Positions 28,528 through 38,146 of a stretch of 64,000 nt of DNA are shown here, one piece after another. Numbering within the stretch: position 1 is the first letter of the stretch; each line of letters opens with the position of its first letter. The notes beneath the pieces are model-generated. The model ran no database searches. It worked only from the letters and a program-made list of their open reading frames with translations, and was not told where the DNA came from. The translations under genes and the position numbers were made by a program. The stretch is taken from positions 1,736,001-1,800,000 of the forward strand of contig CP048838.1 in the NCBI GenBank assembly GCA_012317185.1. The letters are read 5' to 3'. The DNA is from [Clostridium] innocuum. Its GTDB lineage: Bacteria; Bacillota_I; Bacilli_A; Erysipelotrichales; Erysipelotrichaceae.

Positions 28528-29195
28528 AAATCGTTGTAGCCGGAGGACGCAGCAAGGCGGATTTTTTAATCGGATCTTTGCTGGAAAAGAAGCACGAGGT
28601 AACGGTAATCAACGATGAGGAAGCATATTGCCGGTATCTTTCTGAAAAATATAATATCCCGGTCGTTGTGGGAAATCCCTGCAAGCGGTATGTGCTGGAG
28701 GAGGCGGAAATCGATCATGCGGACATTCTCATAGCACTTCGCCCCGGTGATCCGGATAATCTGGCAATCTGTCAGACTGCAAAAAAAATATTCCATGTGA
28801 AACGGGCAGTGGCAACCGTTTCCAATCCCAGAAATGTTTCTGTCTTCAAAAAGCTCGGTGTAAATACGGCCATATCCGCAACGTATACGATTGCAAAGAT
28901 TATTGAACAGGCAAGCACCATCGAGAATCTGGTCAATTCACTGTCCATAGAGCAGGAAAATATCGTGTTGAGCGAGCTGCTGCTGACCGGAAAGTGTGCG
29001 GTAGTAAACAAAAAGCTGAAGGAGCTGACCCTGCCAAAAAACGTTATCATCTGCTGTATCCTGCGCAATGTGGATATGATCGTACCAAATGGGGAAACCG
29101 TGCTGCAGGAGCATGACAAGCTGCTGCTTCTTTGCCCCACTGCTTTGCAGGAGCGTGTGCTCGATATGTTGACAGCGCAAGGGTTGGCATCATGA
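28524..29195 (+). CDS. trkA: TrkA-type subunit, RCK_N plus RCK_C
   Basis: 223 residues. RCK_N occupies about 1-125 and RCK_C about 140-220 (V-V-N-K-K-L-K-E-L-T-L-P-K-N, then H-D-K-L-L-L-L-C). The glycine motif is degenerate (V-A-G-G-R-S-K-A-D), so its nucleotide site may be weaker than that of the preceding subunit. RCK_C domains are known sites for c-di-AMP in some potassium regulators. It overlaps both neighbours by ATGA, indicating translational coupling with trkH. Confidence 0.9.
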   Translation: MKIVVAGGRSKADFLIGSLLEKKHEVTVINDEEAYCRYLSEKYNIPVVVGNPCKRYVLEEAEIDHADILIALRPGDPDNLAICQTAKKIFHVKRAVATVSNPRNVSVFKKLGVNTAISATYTIAKIIEQASTIENLVNSLSIEQENIVLSELLLTGKCAVVNKKLKELTLPKNVIICCILRNVDMIVPNGETVLQEHDKLLLLCPTALQERVLDMLTAQGLAS

Positions 29196-30694
29196 AAGAA
29201 AGGCTGCTACTGAAACAGCATGAGGTAACCGGATTTGGGCTGATGCTGGGCTATATCGGGGTTCTGCTGATGCTGATTGGAGGCATTGTACTGCTGCCGC
29301 TGCTCACGTTATTATGGTACCCAGAGGAGGCGTACGAGGCGAAGTACTTCATACTGCCCGGTATCGGAAGCATTCTGCTTGGCTATCTGCTATTCTATAA
29401 TATCCGGGGAAGAGAAACAGGACGGCTGCAGCGCAATCAGGACGCCGTTATCGTTGTGACCTGCTGGATTCTGGCAATCATGATCTGTGCATTGCCCTTT
29501 CTGTTGAGTGGTAACTATACGTTCACGCAGGCGGTTTTTGAAACAACCAGTGCCTGGAGCACCACGGGATTGAGCGTTGTTGATGTGGAGCATACCTCCC
29601 ACCTGTTTCTGATGCACCGCAGCACCATTCTGTTTTTCGGAGGTATCGGACTTGTGCTGGTCATGCTTTCCGTCTTATCCGACACGTATGGGATGCGCCT
29701 GTATGCGGCTGAGGGTCACAATGACCGCCTTCTTCCCAACCTGTTAAAATCTGCACGCATCATACTGACGATGTATCTGTGTTACATCCTGTCCGGAGTC
29801 GCATTGTATTGTCTGTTTGGTATGCCGCTGTTTGATGCACTGATTCATTCCATCGGAGCCTTATCAACGGGCGGCTTCTCCTCACATGCACAGAGTATCG
29901 GATATTATGATAATATCTGGATTGAAATGATTACAATCGTATTGATGCTGCTTGGCAATATCAATTTTCTGGCGCATTTGTTTCTGATTCGCGGTAAGCT
30001 GAGAAATTTCTTTCAGTATTGTGAAATTCGTTTTTCCTTTCTTGTGATTGCACTGGCTGTACCGGTTTTTGGATTCCTGTTATGCGCGGGTATGGGGACC
30101 GCCCTGCCGCATGCGCTGCGAACTGCATTGTTTCAAGTCGTATCCGCATTAACGACAACCGGCTTTCAAACGGTGGACACGTTTGTGACGCTGCCCTCCG
30201 CAGCCCTGCTTTTATTGATTGTACTGCAGCTGATCGGTGGAGGCATCGGATCAACTGCAGGCGGAATCAAGCAGTATCGCATCTATGCGCTATGCAAGGG
30301 CATCTGGTGGAATATAGAAAGTCAACTGCGTTGCGGAAATGTGATTCGTTCCCATAAAATCAACCGTGTTGATAAAAAGGAGGCTATCAGTCCTACCGAG
30401 CTTTCGCAAATGGGGCTGTATGTAGTGCTGTATTTCTGTTTGTTTCTTCTGGGAAGCTTTATCCTGTGCTGCTATGGTCATCCGCTTGCATACAGCATGT
30501 TTGAATTCTCCAGTGCACTTGGCACCGTTGGACTTTCCGCTGGCATCATGACCTGTGATGCACCTTCTCTTGTCCTGTGGACAGGAACGATTGGGATGTT
30601 TATCGGCAGGCTGGAAATCTATGTTGTACTGCTTGCGGCAGCAAGGCTGGGAAAAGATATCTGCAGCTATGTAAGGCGTAGGAAAACGGCATGA
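29192..30694 (+). CDS. trkH: TrkH-type potassium uptake channel subunit
   Basis: 500 residues with about ten membrane segments, forming the four M1-P-M2 repeats of the SKT superfamily. Selectivity-filter loops read T-T-G-L-S, S-T-G-G-F, T-T-G-F-Q and T-V-G-L-S, each with the invariant Gly. It conducts potassium (or sodium/potassium) and is gated by the RCK subunits encoded just upstream. The ATG at 29192 overlaps the TGA of the preceding gene; upstream codons from 29132 lie inside that gene and are unlikely to be used. Confidence 0.93.
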   Translation: MKERLLLKQHEVTGFGLMLGYIGVLLMLIGGIVLLPLLTLLWYPEEAYEAKYFILPGIGSILLGYLLFYNIRGRETGRLQRNQDAVIVVTCWILAIMICALPFLLSGNYTFTQAVFETTSAWSTTGLSVVDVEHTSHLFLMHRSTILFFGGIGLVLVMLSVLSDTYGMRLYAAEGHNDRLLPNLLKSARIILTMYLCYILSGVALYCLFGMPLFDALIHSIGALSTGGFSSHAQSIGYYDNIWIEMITIVLMLLGNINFLAHLFLIRGKLRNFFQYCEIRFSFLVIALAVPVFGFLLCAGMGTALPHALRTALFQVVSALTTTGFQTVDTFVTLPSAALLLLIVLQLIGGGIGSTAGGIKQYRIYALCKGIWWNIESQLRCGNVIRSHKINRVDKKEAISPTELSQMGLYVVLYFCLFLLGSFILCCYGHPLAYSMFEFSSALGTVGLSAGIMTCDAPSLVLWTGTIGMFIGRLEIYVVLLAAARLGKDICSYVRRRKTA

Positions 30695-32238
30695 AATCTG
30701 CTATAATTGGAACGGAAAAGAGGGGTCTGATGAAAAACAGTCATATATGGAAAAATCTGTGTATTACGACAGTGATACTGTTTCTCTGCACACTGGTATC
30801 CTTTGTCTTTGATGATATAGAAATACGCACCGAAAACATCATGCTGATCTATCTGATCGGGGTACTGCTGATCGTTGTGGAAACCGGAAGCTTTCTGTGG
30901 GGCATCACCTCCAGCCTGCTGAGTATTCTTACCTTTAATTACCTGTTTACCAATCCGACATTTTCATTGCAAATTGACGATTTCAATTATATTATCACGA
31001 TTATCGTGTTCCTGATCGTATCCTTTGTGACGGGCTCTCTTGTCAATAAGCTGCAGCAGCATGCCCATAAGGCCAGAAGCAGTGCACGTCAAACCAGTGC
31101 CTTATATGAAATTACGAGAGCCTATCTAACCCTGTCCGGTGTGGATACGATTCTGCAGCATACGATTCGCTCACTGTATACTGCCCAGCAGACCATCTGT
31201 ACCGTTTACTATACAGATGGGGAAGCCTTAAAGAAAATACGGGAGCCAATGGATACAGCTGCTGAGCCGGATGACGGTATGGCGGCGTGGTGTATGGAAA
31301 AGGACTGCGACTGCGGCAGGGGAACCTCCTTTTATGAAGAACAGGCCTGGACCTATCATCCCATGCACTGCAACAACCAGCTGATGGGTGTGTATGCGCT
31401 GTATGAGGAAACCTCCCTGCGTGAGGAACAGCGTCTGTTTGTTCATACGCTGATTTCACAGATGATGATGGCAGTGGAACGGGAGATGCTGTATGCGGAG
31501 CAGGAGCAAAGCAGGGTCGAAATAGAAAAGGAAAAGCTTCGCAACAATCTTCTGCGCAGTATCTCCCATGATCTTCGCACCCCCCTGACCGGTATTGCAG
31601 GAAGCAGTACGCTAATCTGTGAAAATTATCAGGATCTGGATGATGATACCATCTATCATCTGGTGAAATCCATCAGCAGTGATGCCCTGTGGCTCAATCA
31701 GCTGGTGGAGAATCTATTGAATATGACAAGGATTCAGGATGGAAAGCTGCTGCTGAAACAGCAGGAGGAGGTTGTGGATGATATCATCTGTGAGGCCGTA
31801 TCGCGATGTGAAAGCAGAAAGCGGGAGCATACGCTGAAGGTGACGCTGCCGGATGAGGTTTTGCTTGTGGAAATGGATGGACGGCTGATCATACAGGTGC
31901 TGGTCAATATGATTGATAATGCCATCAAGCATACACCGGATGCGACAATGATCGATATTCGCTGCTATAAGGACCACGGCTGGGCGGTGTTTGAAGTCAT
32001 TGATCAGGGAGAAGGCATTGATGAATCCATCCGCGAGCATCTATTTGAAAGCTTTGTGACCACCAAGAGTGAGTGCAGCGATTCCAGACGCGGAGTGGGT
32101 CTTGGCTTGACCATATGCAAAAGCATTGTAGAGGCACACCACGGTGAAATCTTTGCCTATAACCGTAAGGATGTGCAGGGTGCAGTGTTCGGCTTTCAGC
32201 TGAAGCTGGCCACAGAAAGGAAGGAATACCATGCATGA
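30691..32238 (+). CDS. Short KdpD histidine kinase without input domains
   Basis: 515 residues from the ATG that overlaps the trkH stop; an ATG at 30730 with GAGGGG before it is an equally good start. It begins directly with the four-helix DUF4118 domain (about 20-130), then a GAF-like domain (about 145-265), HisKA (phospho-acceptor His293 in S-I-S-H-D-L-R-T-P-L) and HATPase (N box N-A-I-K-H, then D-Q-G-E-G-I and G-V-G-L-G-L). It lacks the KdpD and universal-stress domains present on the separate sensor at 20796-22703. Probably phosphorylates the adjacent KdpE. Confidence 0.92.
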   Translation: MKSAIIGTEKRGLMKNSHIWKNLCITTVILFLCTLVSFVFDDIEIRTENIMLIYLIGVLLIVVETGSFLWGITSSLLSILTFNYLFTNPTFSLQIDDFNYIITIIVFLIVSFVTGSLVNKLQQHAHKARSSARQTSALYEITRAYLTLSGVDTILQHTIRSLYTAQQTICTVYYTDGEALKKIREPMDTAAEPDDGMAAWCMEKDCDCGRGTSFYEEQAWTYHPMHCNNQLMGVYALYEETSLREEQRLFVHTLISQMMMAVEREMLYAEQEQSRVEIEKEKLRNNLLRSISHDLRTPLTGIAGSSTLICENYQDLDDDTIYHLVKSISSDALWLNQLVENLLNMTRIQDGKLLLKQQEEVVDDIICEAVSRCESRKREHTLKVTLPDEVLLVEMDGRLIIQVLVNMIDNAIKHTPDATMIDIRCYKDHGWAVFEVIDQGEGIDESIREHLFESFVTTKSECSDSRRGVGLGLTICKSIVEAHHGEIFAYNRKDVQGAVFGFQLKLATERKEYHA

Positions 32239-32914
32239 TAAAATATTGCTGATTGAGGATGATGCCAGCATTATCCGATTTCTAAGCCTGTCTCTGGATA
32301 AGAACGGATATAAGGTGATAGAGGCACGAAACGGCATTGAGGGAATTTCATTATTCATGAGCGATAATCCGGATTTGATTCTGCTGGATCTGGGACTGCC
32401 GGATATTGACGGCAGCGAGGTGCTGCGTCAGATTCGTTCCCAAAGTGAGGTGCCGATTCTGGTAGTATCTGCCAGAGGGCAGGAAAGGGAAAAGGTGGAG
32501 GCACTGGATCTGGGGGCGGATGATTATGTTACCAAGCCCTTTCATATCAATGAGCTGCTTGCCAGAGTACGGGTGGCACTGCGTAAGAAAACACCGCGTG
32601 TTGTTAAGGAAAAGGTGTTTGTGCTGGATGGTCTGCGGGTGGATTTTGAAAAATACAAGGTCTATGTGGAGGACCGGGAGGTGCATCTGACACCAATCGA
32701 GTTTAAGCTTCTGGTGTTACTGATTGAGCATGCGGGCAAGGTGCTGACCCACAGCTTTATCATCCGTAATATCTGGGGGTACAGCTCCTGTGAGGATTCA
32801 CAATCCCTGCGTGTCTTTATGGCAAATATCCGCAGAAAAATTGAAAAGGACAGCTCACATCCCCGCTATATACTGACAGAGGTAGGCGTAGGATATCGTT
32901 TTGTCGATGAATGA
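32231..32914 (+). CDS. kdpE: KdpE response regulator
   Basis: 227 residues. A receiver domain (1-120; acidic E-D-D, phospho-Asp in L-L-D-L-G-L-P, Lys in V-T-K-P-F) is joined to an OmpR-type winged helix (about 130-227). Family members activate kdpFABC under potassium limitation. It overlaps the kinase gene by 8 bases and ends the trk-kdpDE operon. Repeated CTTAACAT-type boxes at three nearby promoters are its likely binding sites. Confidence 0.95.
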   Translation: MHDKILLIEDDASIIRFLSLSLDKNGYKVIEARNGIEGISLFMSDNPDLILLDLGLPDIDGSEVLRQIRSQSEVPILVVSARGQEREKVEALDLGADDYVTKPFHINELLARVRVALRKKTPRVVKEKVFVLDGLRVDFEKYKVYVEDREVHLTPIEFKLLVLLIEHAGKVLTHSFIIRNIWGYSSCEDSQSLRVFMANIRRKIEKDSSHPRYILTEVGVGYRFVDE

Positions 32915-32936
32915 CCGGTACAAACCGGTTTTTTCA
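32914..32936 (+). terminator. Terminator of the trk-kdpDE operon
   Basis: ACCGGT-ACAA-ACCGGT followed by six T residues, overlapping the kdpE stop codon. Confidence 0.85.
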
Positions 32937-33257
32937 TTTCATAAGCATCCCGCTAAAACAGATGGCAATGTGCCATATCAGAGGACGTTGTAAAACTCCA
33001 TGCACATGTTCGAGCTGTGCAATTACCTATTGATGCAGGGACTATGCAAAACTCATAAAAAAACGTATTGTGCAATGAAATATGCAAAGCAATGACCATA
33101 CGGAGGGCCGCACAAAGCTAACGCTGTATCATTATGCACCTTACAGCAGTATGCAGCACACGAAACTGCATGGCATATAAAGACCATTTCTAAACCGCCT
33201 TCTTATCCGTGAGGGTATTTCCCACACATCTTCCACATCATGAAGAGAGATTGCATT
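32937..33257. other. Intergenic stretch
   Basis: About 320 bases between the kdpE terminator and a small repeat element. No gene or known riboswitch was recognised. Confidence 0.45.
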
Positions 33258-33385
33258 TACAGCAAGGTTCTTTCTCGATTGTGGGGAAACCTAACATAGG
33301 GAGACTTCCATACGATTGTAGTTATCAATAGAAGCTGAAGTCTCCCTTTTGCAAACACCCTAAAGTGAGAAAGAACCTACAGCAA
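33258..33385. mobile_element. MITE with 8-base target duplication
   Basis: A 112-base element (33266-33377) with perfect 11-base terminal inverted repeats GGTTCTTTCTC / GAGAAAGAACC. It is flanked on both sides by the direct repeat TACAGCAA (33258-33265 and 33378-33385). Inside is a long hairpin, GGGAGACTTC (33299-33308) with GAAGTCTCCC (33337-33346), then TTTT, which could also terminate transcription. GG...CC ends with an 8-base duplication resemble ISL3-family elements. No transposase, so it is non-autonomous. Confidence 0.88.
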
Positions 33386-33489
33386 GCAACCCTCTTTTTA
33401 TCTATCTTTCTCCAATCGCATCCCCTCTTGTTCCTGCCCTTTTCATTTTGCTTGAGCGGATTGTCAGGCGCAATCGCTTTCATAAAAAA

Positions 33490-33555
33490 TCCTTACAGCT
33501 TCTTAACATTCGCCCCTTGTTCTTTACACCTGCTTTATATGGGATTCGCTATAAT
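33490..33555 (+). promoter_or_regulatory. kdpFABC promoter with KdpE-like boxes
   Basis: TTAACATT (33503-33510), TTTACAC (33523-33529) and CTTTATAT (33533-33540) precede a perfect -10 TATAAT (33550-33555). There is no good -35 box at 17 bases, as expected for an activator-dependent promoter. The TTAACAT-to-minus-10 distance is 47 bases, identical to the trk and microprotein promoters. Confidence 0.75.
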
Positions 33556-33585
33556 GGAACTCGTTAAGAAAGGAAGGGTTTGGAT

Positions 33586-33675
33586 ATGGAAATGATCGTT
33601 ATCTTGTTTTATGGCGTTGCCATTGTCCTGTTAGCATATTTGTTTTACATGCTGTTTAAGGGTGAATCCATATGA
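33586..33675 (+). CDS. kdpF: KdpF small membrane subunit
   Basis: 29 residues: a single hydrophobic helix ([18 protein letters not shown]) ending in F-K-G-E-S-I. Length, composition and position directly before kdpA fit KdpF, which stabilises the KdpABC complex. GGAAGGG precedes the ATG. The stop overlaps the kdpA start (ATGA). Confidence 0.88.
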   Translation: MEMIVILFYGVAIVLLAYLFYMLFKGESI

Positions 33676-35390
33676 ACAGCGCATTGATTTTGCAGGATGT
33701 CGTTTATGTCGTGGCACTGCTTGCCATCGGATATCCGCTTGGCTGTTATATCTACAAGATTTATAACGGGGAGCGTGTAGCTCTCATGCGGATTTTTGCA
33801 CCGCTGGAGCAGCTGCTGTACCGTGTGATGGGAGTCGATGAAGAACAGCAGATGTATGCGAAAAAATACGCATCCAGCGTTCTGTGGTTTTCGCTTTTCG
33901 GTTTTCTGATCGTTATGGGGCTGCATCTGGTACAGGCATGGCTGCCGCTGAATCCGGAGCAGCTGGAAAACACTAGTGTGCATCTTGCCTACAACACAGC
34001 CGCAAGCTTTGTATCCAATACAAACTGGCAGGCATATTCGGGAGAAACCACACTGTCCTATCTGACGCAGATGGCAGGACTTACCGTACAGAACTTTGTA
34101 TCTGCGGCTACTGGAATCGCTGTTTTGTTTGTCCTGTGCAGAGGCTTTGTGCGCAGGGAAACAAAAAATCTTGGAAACTTCTGGAGTGATCTTGTAAAGA
34201 TTACACTGTACATTCTGCTGCCTCTGTCCGTCGTGGTATGTCTGATCCTGGTCAGTCAGGGGGTTGTACAGACACTGGATCCGTATGCATCCTATACGAC
34301 ACTGGAAGGAACACAGGGTGTGTTGCCGCTGGGACCTGCGGCCAGTCAGATTGCCATCAAGCAGCTGGGCACCAACGGCGGCGGCTTCTTCGGTGTCAAT
34401 TCGGCATTCCCGTATGAAAATGCAACACCGCTGTCCAATATTATTGAAGCGCTCTGCTTACTGCTGATACCGGCTGCTCTGTGCTTCACCTTTGGAAAAG
34501 CGGTCAAGGATACCCGGCAGGGAAAGACGATTCTTATTGTTATGACGGTAATCTTTGTCGCTGCACTGGTGGGCCTGAGCTGTGCGGAAATCTTCGGTGC
34601 CCCATCGTGGGATAGCGTAGCATCTCTTGGCGGAAGCATGGAGGGAAAGGAAACCCGCTTCGGTGTCGGCGGAAGCTCTTTGTGGGCTGCGGCAACAACT
34701 GCCGCAAGCAATGGCTCGGTCAATGCAATGCATGATTCTCTGACTCCCCTTGGCGGCATGATCACCATGTTTCTAATGCAGCTGGGCGAGGTCGTTTTTG
34801 GCGGTGTGGGCTGCGGCTTGTACGGTATGCTGGCCTTTGCCCTGCTGACGGTATTCATGGCGGGGCTGATGGTCGGACGCACACCGGAATACATCGGCAA
34901 GAAGATCAATGCCTTCGACATGAAGATGGTCTGCATCATTATTCTGGTACCGCCGCTGTGTCTGCTGCTGGCAACCGCAATCACCACCCTTTTCCCGGCA
35001 GCACAGCAGCTGCAGGCTGACGGCGGGTGGCTGAGCAACACCGGAAGTCACGGCTTCTCTGAAATTCTGTATGCCTACACCTCCATGGCGGGGAACAACG
35101 GAAGTGCCTTTGCCGGCTTCCAAGCCAATACGGTGCTCACCAATGTGATGGGTGGTACGGTGATGCTGCTGGTACGCTTTCTTCCCATGGTTGCGGTTAT
35201 CTATCTGGCGCAGAGTCTGGCCAGCAAGAAATATGTACCGGCCGGTTCGGGTACACTTGCGACAACATCCCCGCTGTTTGTCGGATTTCTGATTGTGATT
35301 GTGCTGATTGTCGGAGCGCTGACATTTTTACCGGTGCTGGCGCTTGGCCCGCTTGCGGAATTCTTTACGCAGCTGCATGTACTCGGTTGA
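33672..35390 (+). CDS. kdpA: Potassium-transporting ATPase subunit A
   Basis: 572 residues with about ten membrane helices, the usual length. KdpA binds and channels potassium in the KdpFABC pump. Filter-like loops of the SKT fold are visible, including [18 protein letters not shown] and N-N-G-S-A-F-A-G. Translation is coupled to kdpF by overlap, and kdpB follows after 18 bases. Confidence 0.96.
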   Translation: MNSALILQDVVYVVALLAIGYPLGCYIYKIYNGERVALMRIFAPLEQLLYRVMGVDEEQQMYAKKYASSVLWFSLFGFLIVMGLHLVQAWLPLNPEQLENTSVHLAYNTAASFVSNTNWQAYSGETTLSYLTQMAGLTVQNFVSAATGIAVLFVLCRGFVRRETKNLGNFWSDLVKITLYILLPLSVVVCLILVSQGVVQTLDPYASYTTLEGTQGVLPLGPAASQIAIKQLGTNGGGFFGVNSAFPYENATPLSNIIEALCLLLIPAALCFTFGKAVKDTRQGKTILIVMTVIFVAALVGLSCAEIFGAPSWDSVASLGGSMEGKETRFGVGGSSLWAAATTAASNGSVNAMHDSLTPLGGMITMFLMQLGEVVFGGVGCGLYGMLAFALLTVFMAGLMVGRTPEYIGKKINAFDMKMVCIIILVPPLCLLLATAITTLFPAAQQLQADGGWLSNTGSHGFSEILYAYTSMAGNNGSAFAGFQANTVLTNVMGGTVMLLVRFLPMVAVIYLAQSLASKKYVPAGSGTLATTSPLFVGFLIVIVLIVGALTFLPVLALGPLAEFFTQLHVLG

Positions 35391-35408
35391 AAGGGCAGGT
35401 GATATGCT

Positions 35409-37466
35409 ATGAAGCAGGTAAATAAACAGGCAGTATACAGGGATTCCATACTGCAGGCATTAAAAAAGCTGGCACCCGCTGTTCAGGTGCATAATCCGGT
35501 TATGTTTATCGTATATATCGGGGCAATCTTTACTACCATATTGTTCATTGCCAATATCGCGGGGATAACGGATGAACCGTCCTGGTATGTATTCGTTATC
35601 GCGCTGATTTTATGGTTCACCGTGCTGTTTGCCAATTTTGCGGAGGCAATCGCAGAGGGCAGAGGACGGGCACAGGCGGAAAGCTTGAAAAAGTCAAGGA
35701 AGCAGGTAATTGCACATAAGCTCTCAAGCATTGCAGAGAAAGAAGCATATACCGATGTATCCTCCTCTGAATTGCAGGTGGGTGATATCTGCTATGTAAA
35801 AACAGGAGAAATAATACCGATGGACGGGGAAGTGATAGAGGGGATTGCTTCTGTCGACGAATCGGCAATTACCGGAGAAAGCGCACCGGTAATACGGGAA
35901 TCCGGAGGTGATCGCAGTGCGGTGACAGGAGGCACTACCGTTGTCAGTGACTGGATCGTACTGCGGGTTACTGCCGCAAGCGGTGCGTCCTTTCTGGATA
36001 AGATGATTGCCATGGTTGAGGGAGCGGCACGAAAAAAGACGCCCAACGAAATCGCTTTGCAGATTCTGTTGATCACTTTGACCATCATCTTTCTGATGGT
36101 TTGCGCAACGCTGCTTCCGATTTCCCGGTATGTGAGAGATATGGTGGGACAGGGATCGGCAGTATCCCTGAGCAATGTGGTTGCCCTGCTGGTGTGTCTT
36201 GCCCCGACAACGATCGGTGCCCTGCTGTCCAGTATCGGCATTGCCGGCATGTCCAGACTGAATCAGGCAAATGTACTGGCAATGAGCGGACGTGCCATTG
36301 AAGCAGCCGGTGATGTGGATGTACTGCTGCTGGATAAAACCGGTACGATAACGCTGGGAAACCGGCAGGCAGTTGCCTTTCGGCCCGTACAGGGGGTGCA
36401 GGAGCAGGAGCTTGCGGAAGCAGCTCAGCTTTCCTCTCTGGCGGATGAAACTGCTGAGGGAAGAAGTATCGTTGTACTCGCAAAAAAGAAATTCAATATC
36501 CGTGAGCATTCCATGCAGCAGCTTCATGCCAGATTTATCGAATTCTCCGCAAGAACCCGCATGTCCGGCATTGATATGGACGGCGGTATGGAAATTCGCA
36601 AGGGTGCGGCAGATGCGATCAGAAGATACGTGGAGGCCGGTGGGAACACATATCCGAAGGAGTGTGAAGAAGCGGTTCAATCCATAGCCGAGCAGGGGGG
36701 AACACCGTTGGTTGTCGCTAAAAACCATAGGGTGCTCGGTGTTATCTATCTGAAGGATATCGTAAAGGACGGTATACAGGAAAATTTTGAAGCGCTGCGC
36801 AAAAGCGGTATCAAAACGATTATGATAACCGGGGATAATCCGATGACCGCCGCAGCCATTGCAGCGGAAGCAGGCGTGGACGATTTTGTCGCTGAGGCAA
36901 CACCGGAAACCAAGCTGGAGCTGATTCGGGAATATCAAAGAAAGGGGCACTTAGTTGCTATGACCGGGGATGGGACAAATGATGCACCGGCCCTTGCACA
37001 GGCGGATGTCGCTGTGGCGATGAATTCCGGTACACAGGCAGCGAAGGAAGCAGGCAATATGGTGGATCTGGACTCCAGCCCGACCAAGCTGATTGAGGTT
37101 GTTCGCATCGGAAAACAGCTGCTGATGACACGCGGGGCACTGACCACATTTTCCATTGCCAATGATGTAGCGAAGTATTTCGCCATCATACCGGTGCTGT
37201 TTATGGGAATCTTTCCAAATCTGGCGGCTCTGAATATCATGCATCTGACAAGCACGACCACGGCTATTCTTTCCGCGGTTATCTACAATGCCTTTATCAT
37301 TATCGCATTGATTCCCTTATCCCTGCGCGGCGTGAAATATCGGGAGCTTCCGGCGGATAAACAGCTGCGGCACAATCTGATGATATATGGTGTCGGAGGA
37401 ATTATCCTGCCATTTATCGTTATCAAGCTGATTGACATGGCACTTACCATGTGCGGCATTGCTTAG
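35409..37466 (+). CDS. kdpB: Potassium-transporting P-type ATPase subunit B
   Basis: 685 residues. It hydrolyses ATP to drive KdpA. The phosphorylation motif D-K-T-G-T-I-T, the actuator loop T-G-E-S, the T-G-D-N and [12 protein letters not shown] hinge motifs are intact. In E. coli the Ser of T-G-E-S is the site of inhibitory phosphorylation, and that Ser is conserved. The gene lies between kdpA and kdpC, with kdpC starting 11 bases downstream. Confidence 0.97.
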   Translation: MKQVNKQAVYRDSILQALKKLAPAVQVHNPVMFIVYIGAIFTTILFIANIAGITDEPSWYVFVIALILWFTVLFANFAEAIAEGRGRAQAESLKKSRKQVIAHKLSSIAEKEAYTDVSSSELQVGDICYVKTGEIIPMDGEVIEGIASVDESAITGESAPVIRESGGDRSAVTGGTTVVSDWIVLRVTAASGASFLDKMIAMVEGAARKKTPNEIALQILLITLTIIFLMVCATLLPISRYVRDMVGQGSAVSLSNVVALLVCLAPTTIGALLSSIGIAGMSRLNQANVLAMSGRAIEAAGDVDVLLLDKTGTITLGNRQAVAFRPVQGVQEQELAEAAQLSSLADETAEGRSIVVLAKKKFNIREHSMQQLHARFIEFSARTRMSGIDMDGGMEIRKGAADAIRRYVEAGGNTYPKECEEAVQSIAEQGGTPLVVAKNHRVLGVIYLKDIVKDGIQENFEALRKSGIKTIMITGDNPMTAAAIAAEAGVDDFVAEATPETKLELIREYQRKGHLVAMTGDGTNDAPALAQADVAVAMNSGTQAAKEAGNMVDLDSSPTKLIEVVRIGKQLLMTRGALTTFSIANDVAKYFAIIPVLFMGIFPNLAALNIMHLTSTTTAILSAVIYNAFIIIALIPLSLRGVKYRELPADKQLRHNLMIYGVGGIILPFIVIKLIDMALTMCGIA

Positions 37467-37477
37467 GAGGTAGAAAG

Positions 37478-38053
37478 ATGAAAAAAGGAAAAAAGACATG
37501 GATCGCAGCATTGCTCTGTATGTTGTCGATGACGCTCATTTGCGGATTGCTCTATCCGCTGGTCATGACTGTCTCGGCATCGCTGCTCTTTCCCGAACAG
37601 GCCAATGGCAGCCAGCTTACGGTGACAAGGAATGGCAAAACACAGAATGTGGGATCCGCCCTGATCGGACAGTCCTGGACAAAGCCGGAGTATCTGATCG
37701 GACGACCAAACAGCGGCGCACCGACAAACCGCAGTGCTGTTTCCGACGAGCAGCAGCAGGCGGTTGCTGATTCTGTGGCATGGTGGCATGCATTTGATCC
37801 TCAAACCAGGGGAAAGGATATACCGGAGGATCTGGTAACGGCATCCGGCAGCGGTGTCGATCCAGAAATCAGTCCGCAGGCTGCCTATTTTCAGGTGGAG
37901 CGCATTGCCCGTGTACGAAAGATATCACAACAGAGTGTTCGCAAGATTATCGACAAATACACCACAGGCAAAACCTTCGGATTTCTGGGAGAGGAACGCG
38001 TCAATGTGTTAAAGGTCAATCTGGAGCTGGATGGTTATACGATCAGTGAGTAA
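37478..38053 (+). CDS. kdpC: Potassium-transporting ATPase subunit C
   Basis: 191 residues with one N-terminal membrane helix (about 9-35, including M-T-L-I-C-G-L-L-Y-P-L-V) and an extracytoplasmic domain with the family block G-R-P-N-S-G-A-P-T-N and S-G-S-G-V-D-P-E-I-S-P-Q-A-A. It is required for KdpFABC assembly. The ATG at 37478 is preceded by AGGAGG in the gap after kdpB. Confidence 0.95.
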   Translation: MKKGKKTWIAALLCMLSMTLICGLLYPLVMTVSASLLFPEQANGSQLTVTRNGKTQNVGSALIGQSWTKPEYLIGRPNSGAPTNRSAVSDEQQQAVADSVAWWHAFDPQTRGKDIPEDLVTASGSGVDPEISPQAAYFQVERIARVRKISQQSVRKIIDKYTTGKTFGFLGEERVNVLKVNLELDGYTISE

Positions 38054-38069
38054 AGGTATTTGCATCATC

Positions 38070-38122
38070 TTAACATCACCTCCTATCTGCTAACGGCACA
38101 TTAACCTGACCGCTGTTAGAAT
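38070..38122 (+). promoter_or_regulatory. Third KdpE-like promoter
   Basis: TTAACAT at 38070-38076, CTAACGG at the position of the second box and TTAAC ten bases later, then a -10 TAGAAT (38117-38122). The 47-base spacing from TTAACAT to the -10 equals that at the trk and kdpF promoters. It drives the microprotein gene just downstream. Confidence 0.65.
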
Positions 38123-38146
38123 ATAGGTGTAAGGAAGGTGATGGAT

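Noticed and set aside
32937..33585. Possible c-di-AMP (ydaO-type) riboswitch before kdpF
   Set aside because: I looked for it because such RNAs control potassium transport genes, but found only a MITE and protein-binding-type repeats, not the conserved riboswitch core.
35724..36950. 408-codon open frame on the minus strand
   Set aside because: It lies wholly antisense to kdpB, has no ribosome binding site I trust, and its composition (His, Gln, Cys-rich) is that of a shadow frame.
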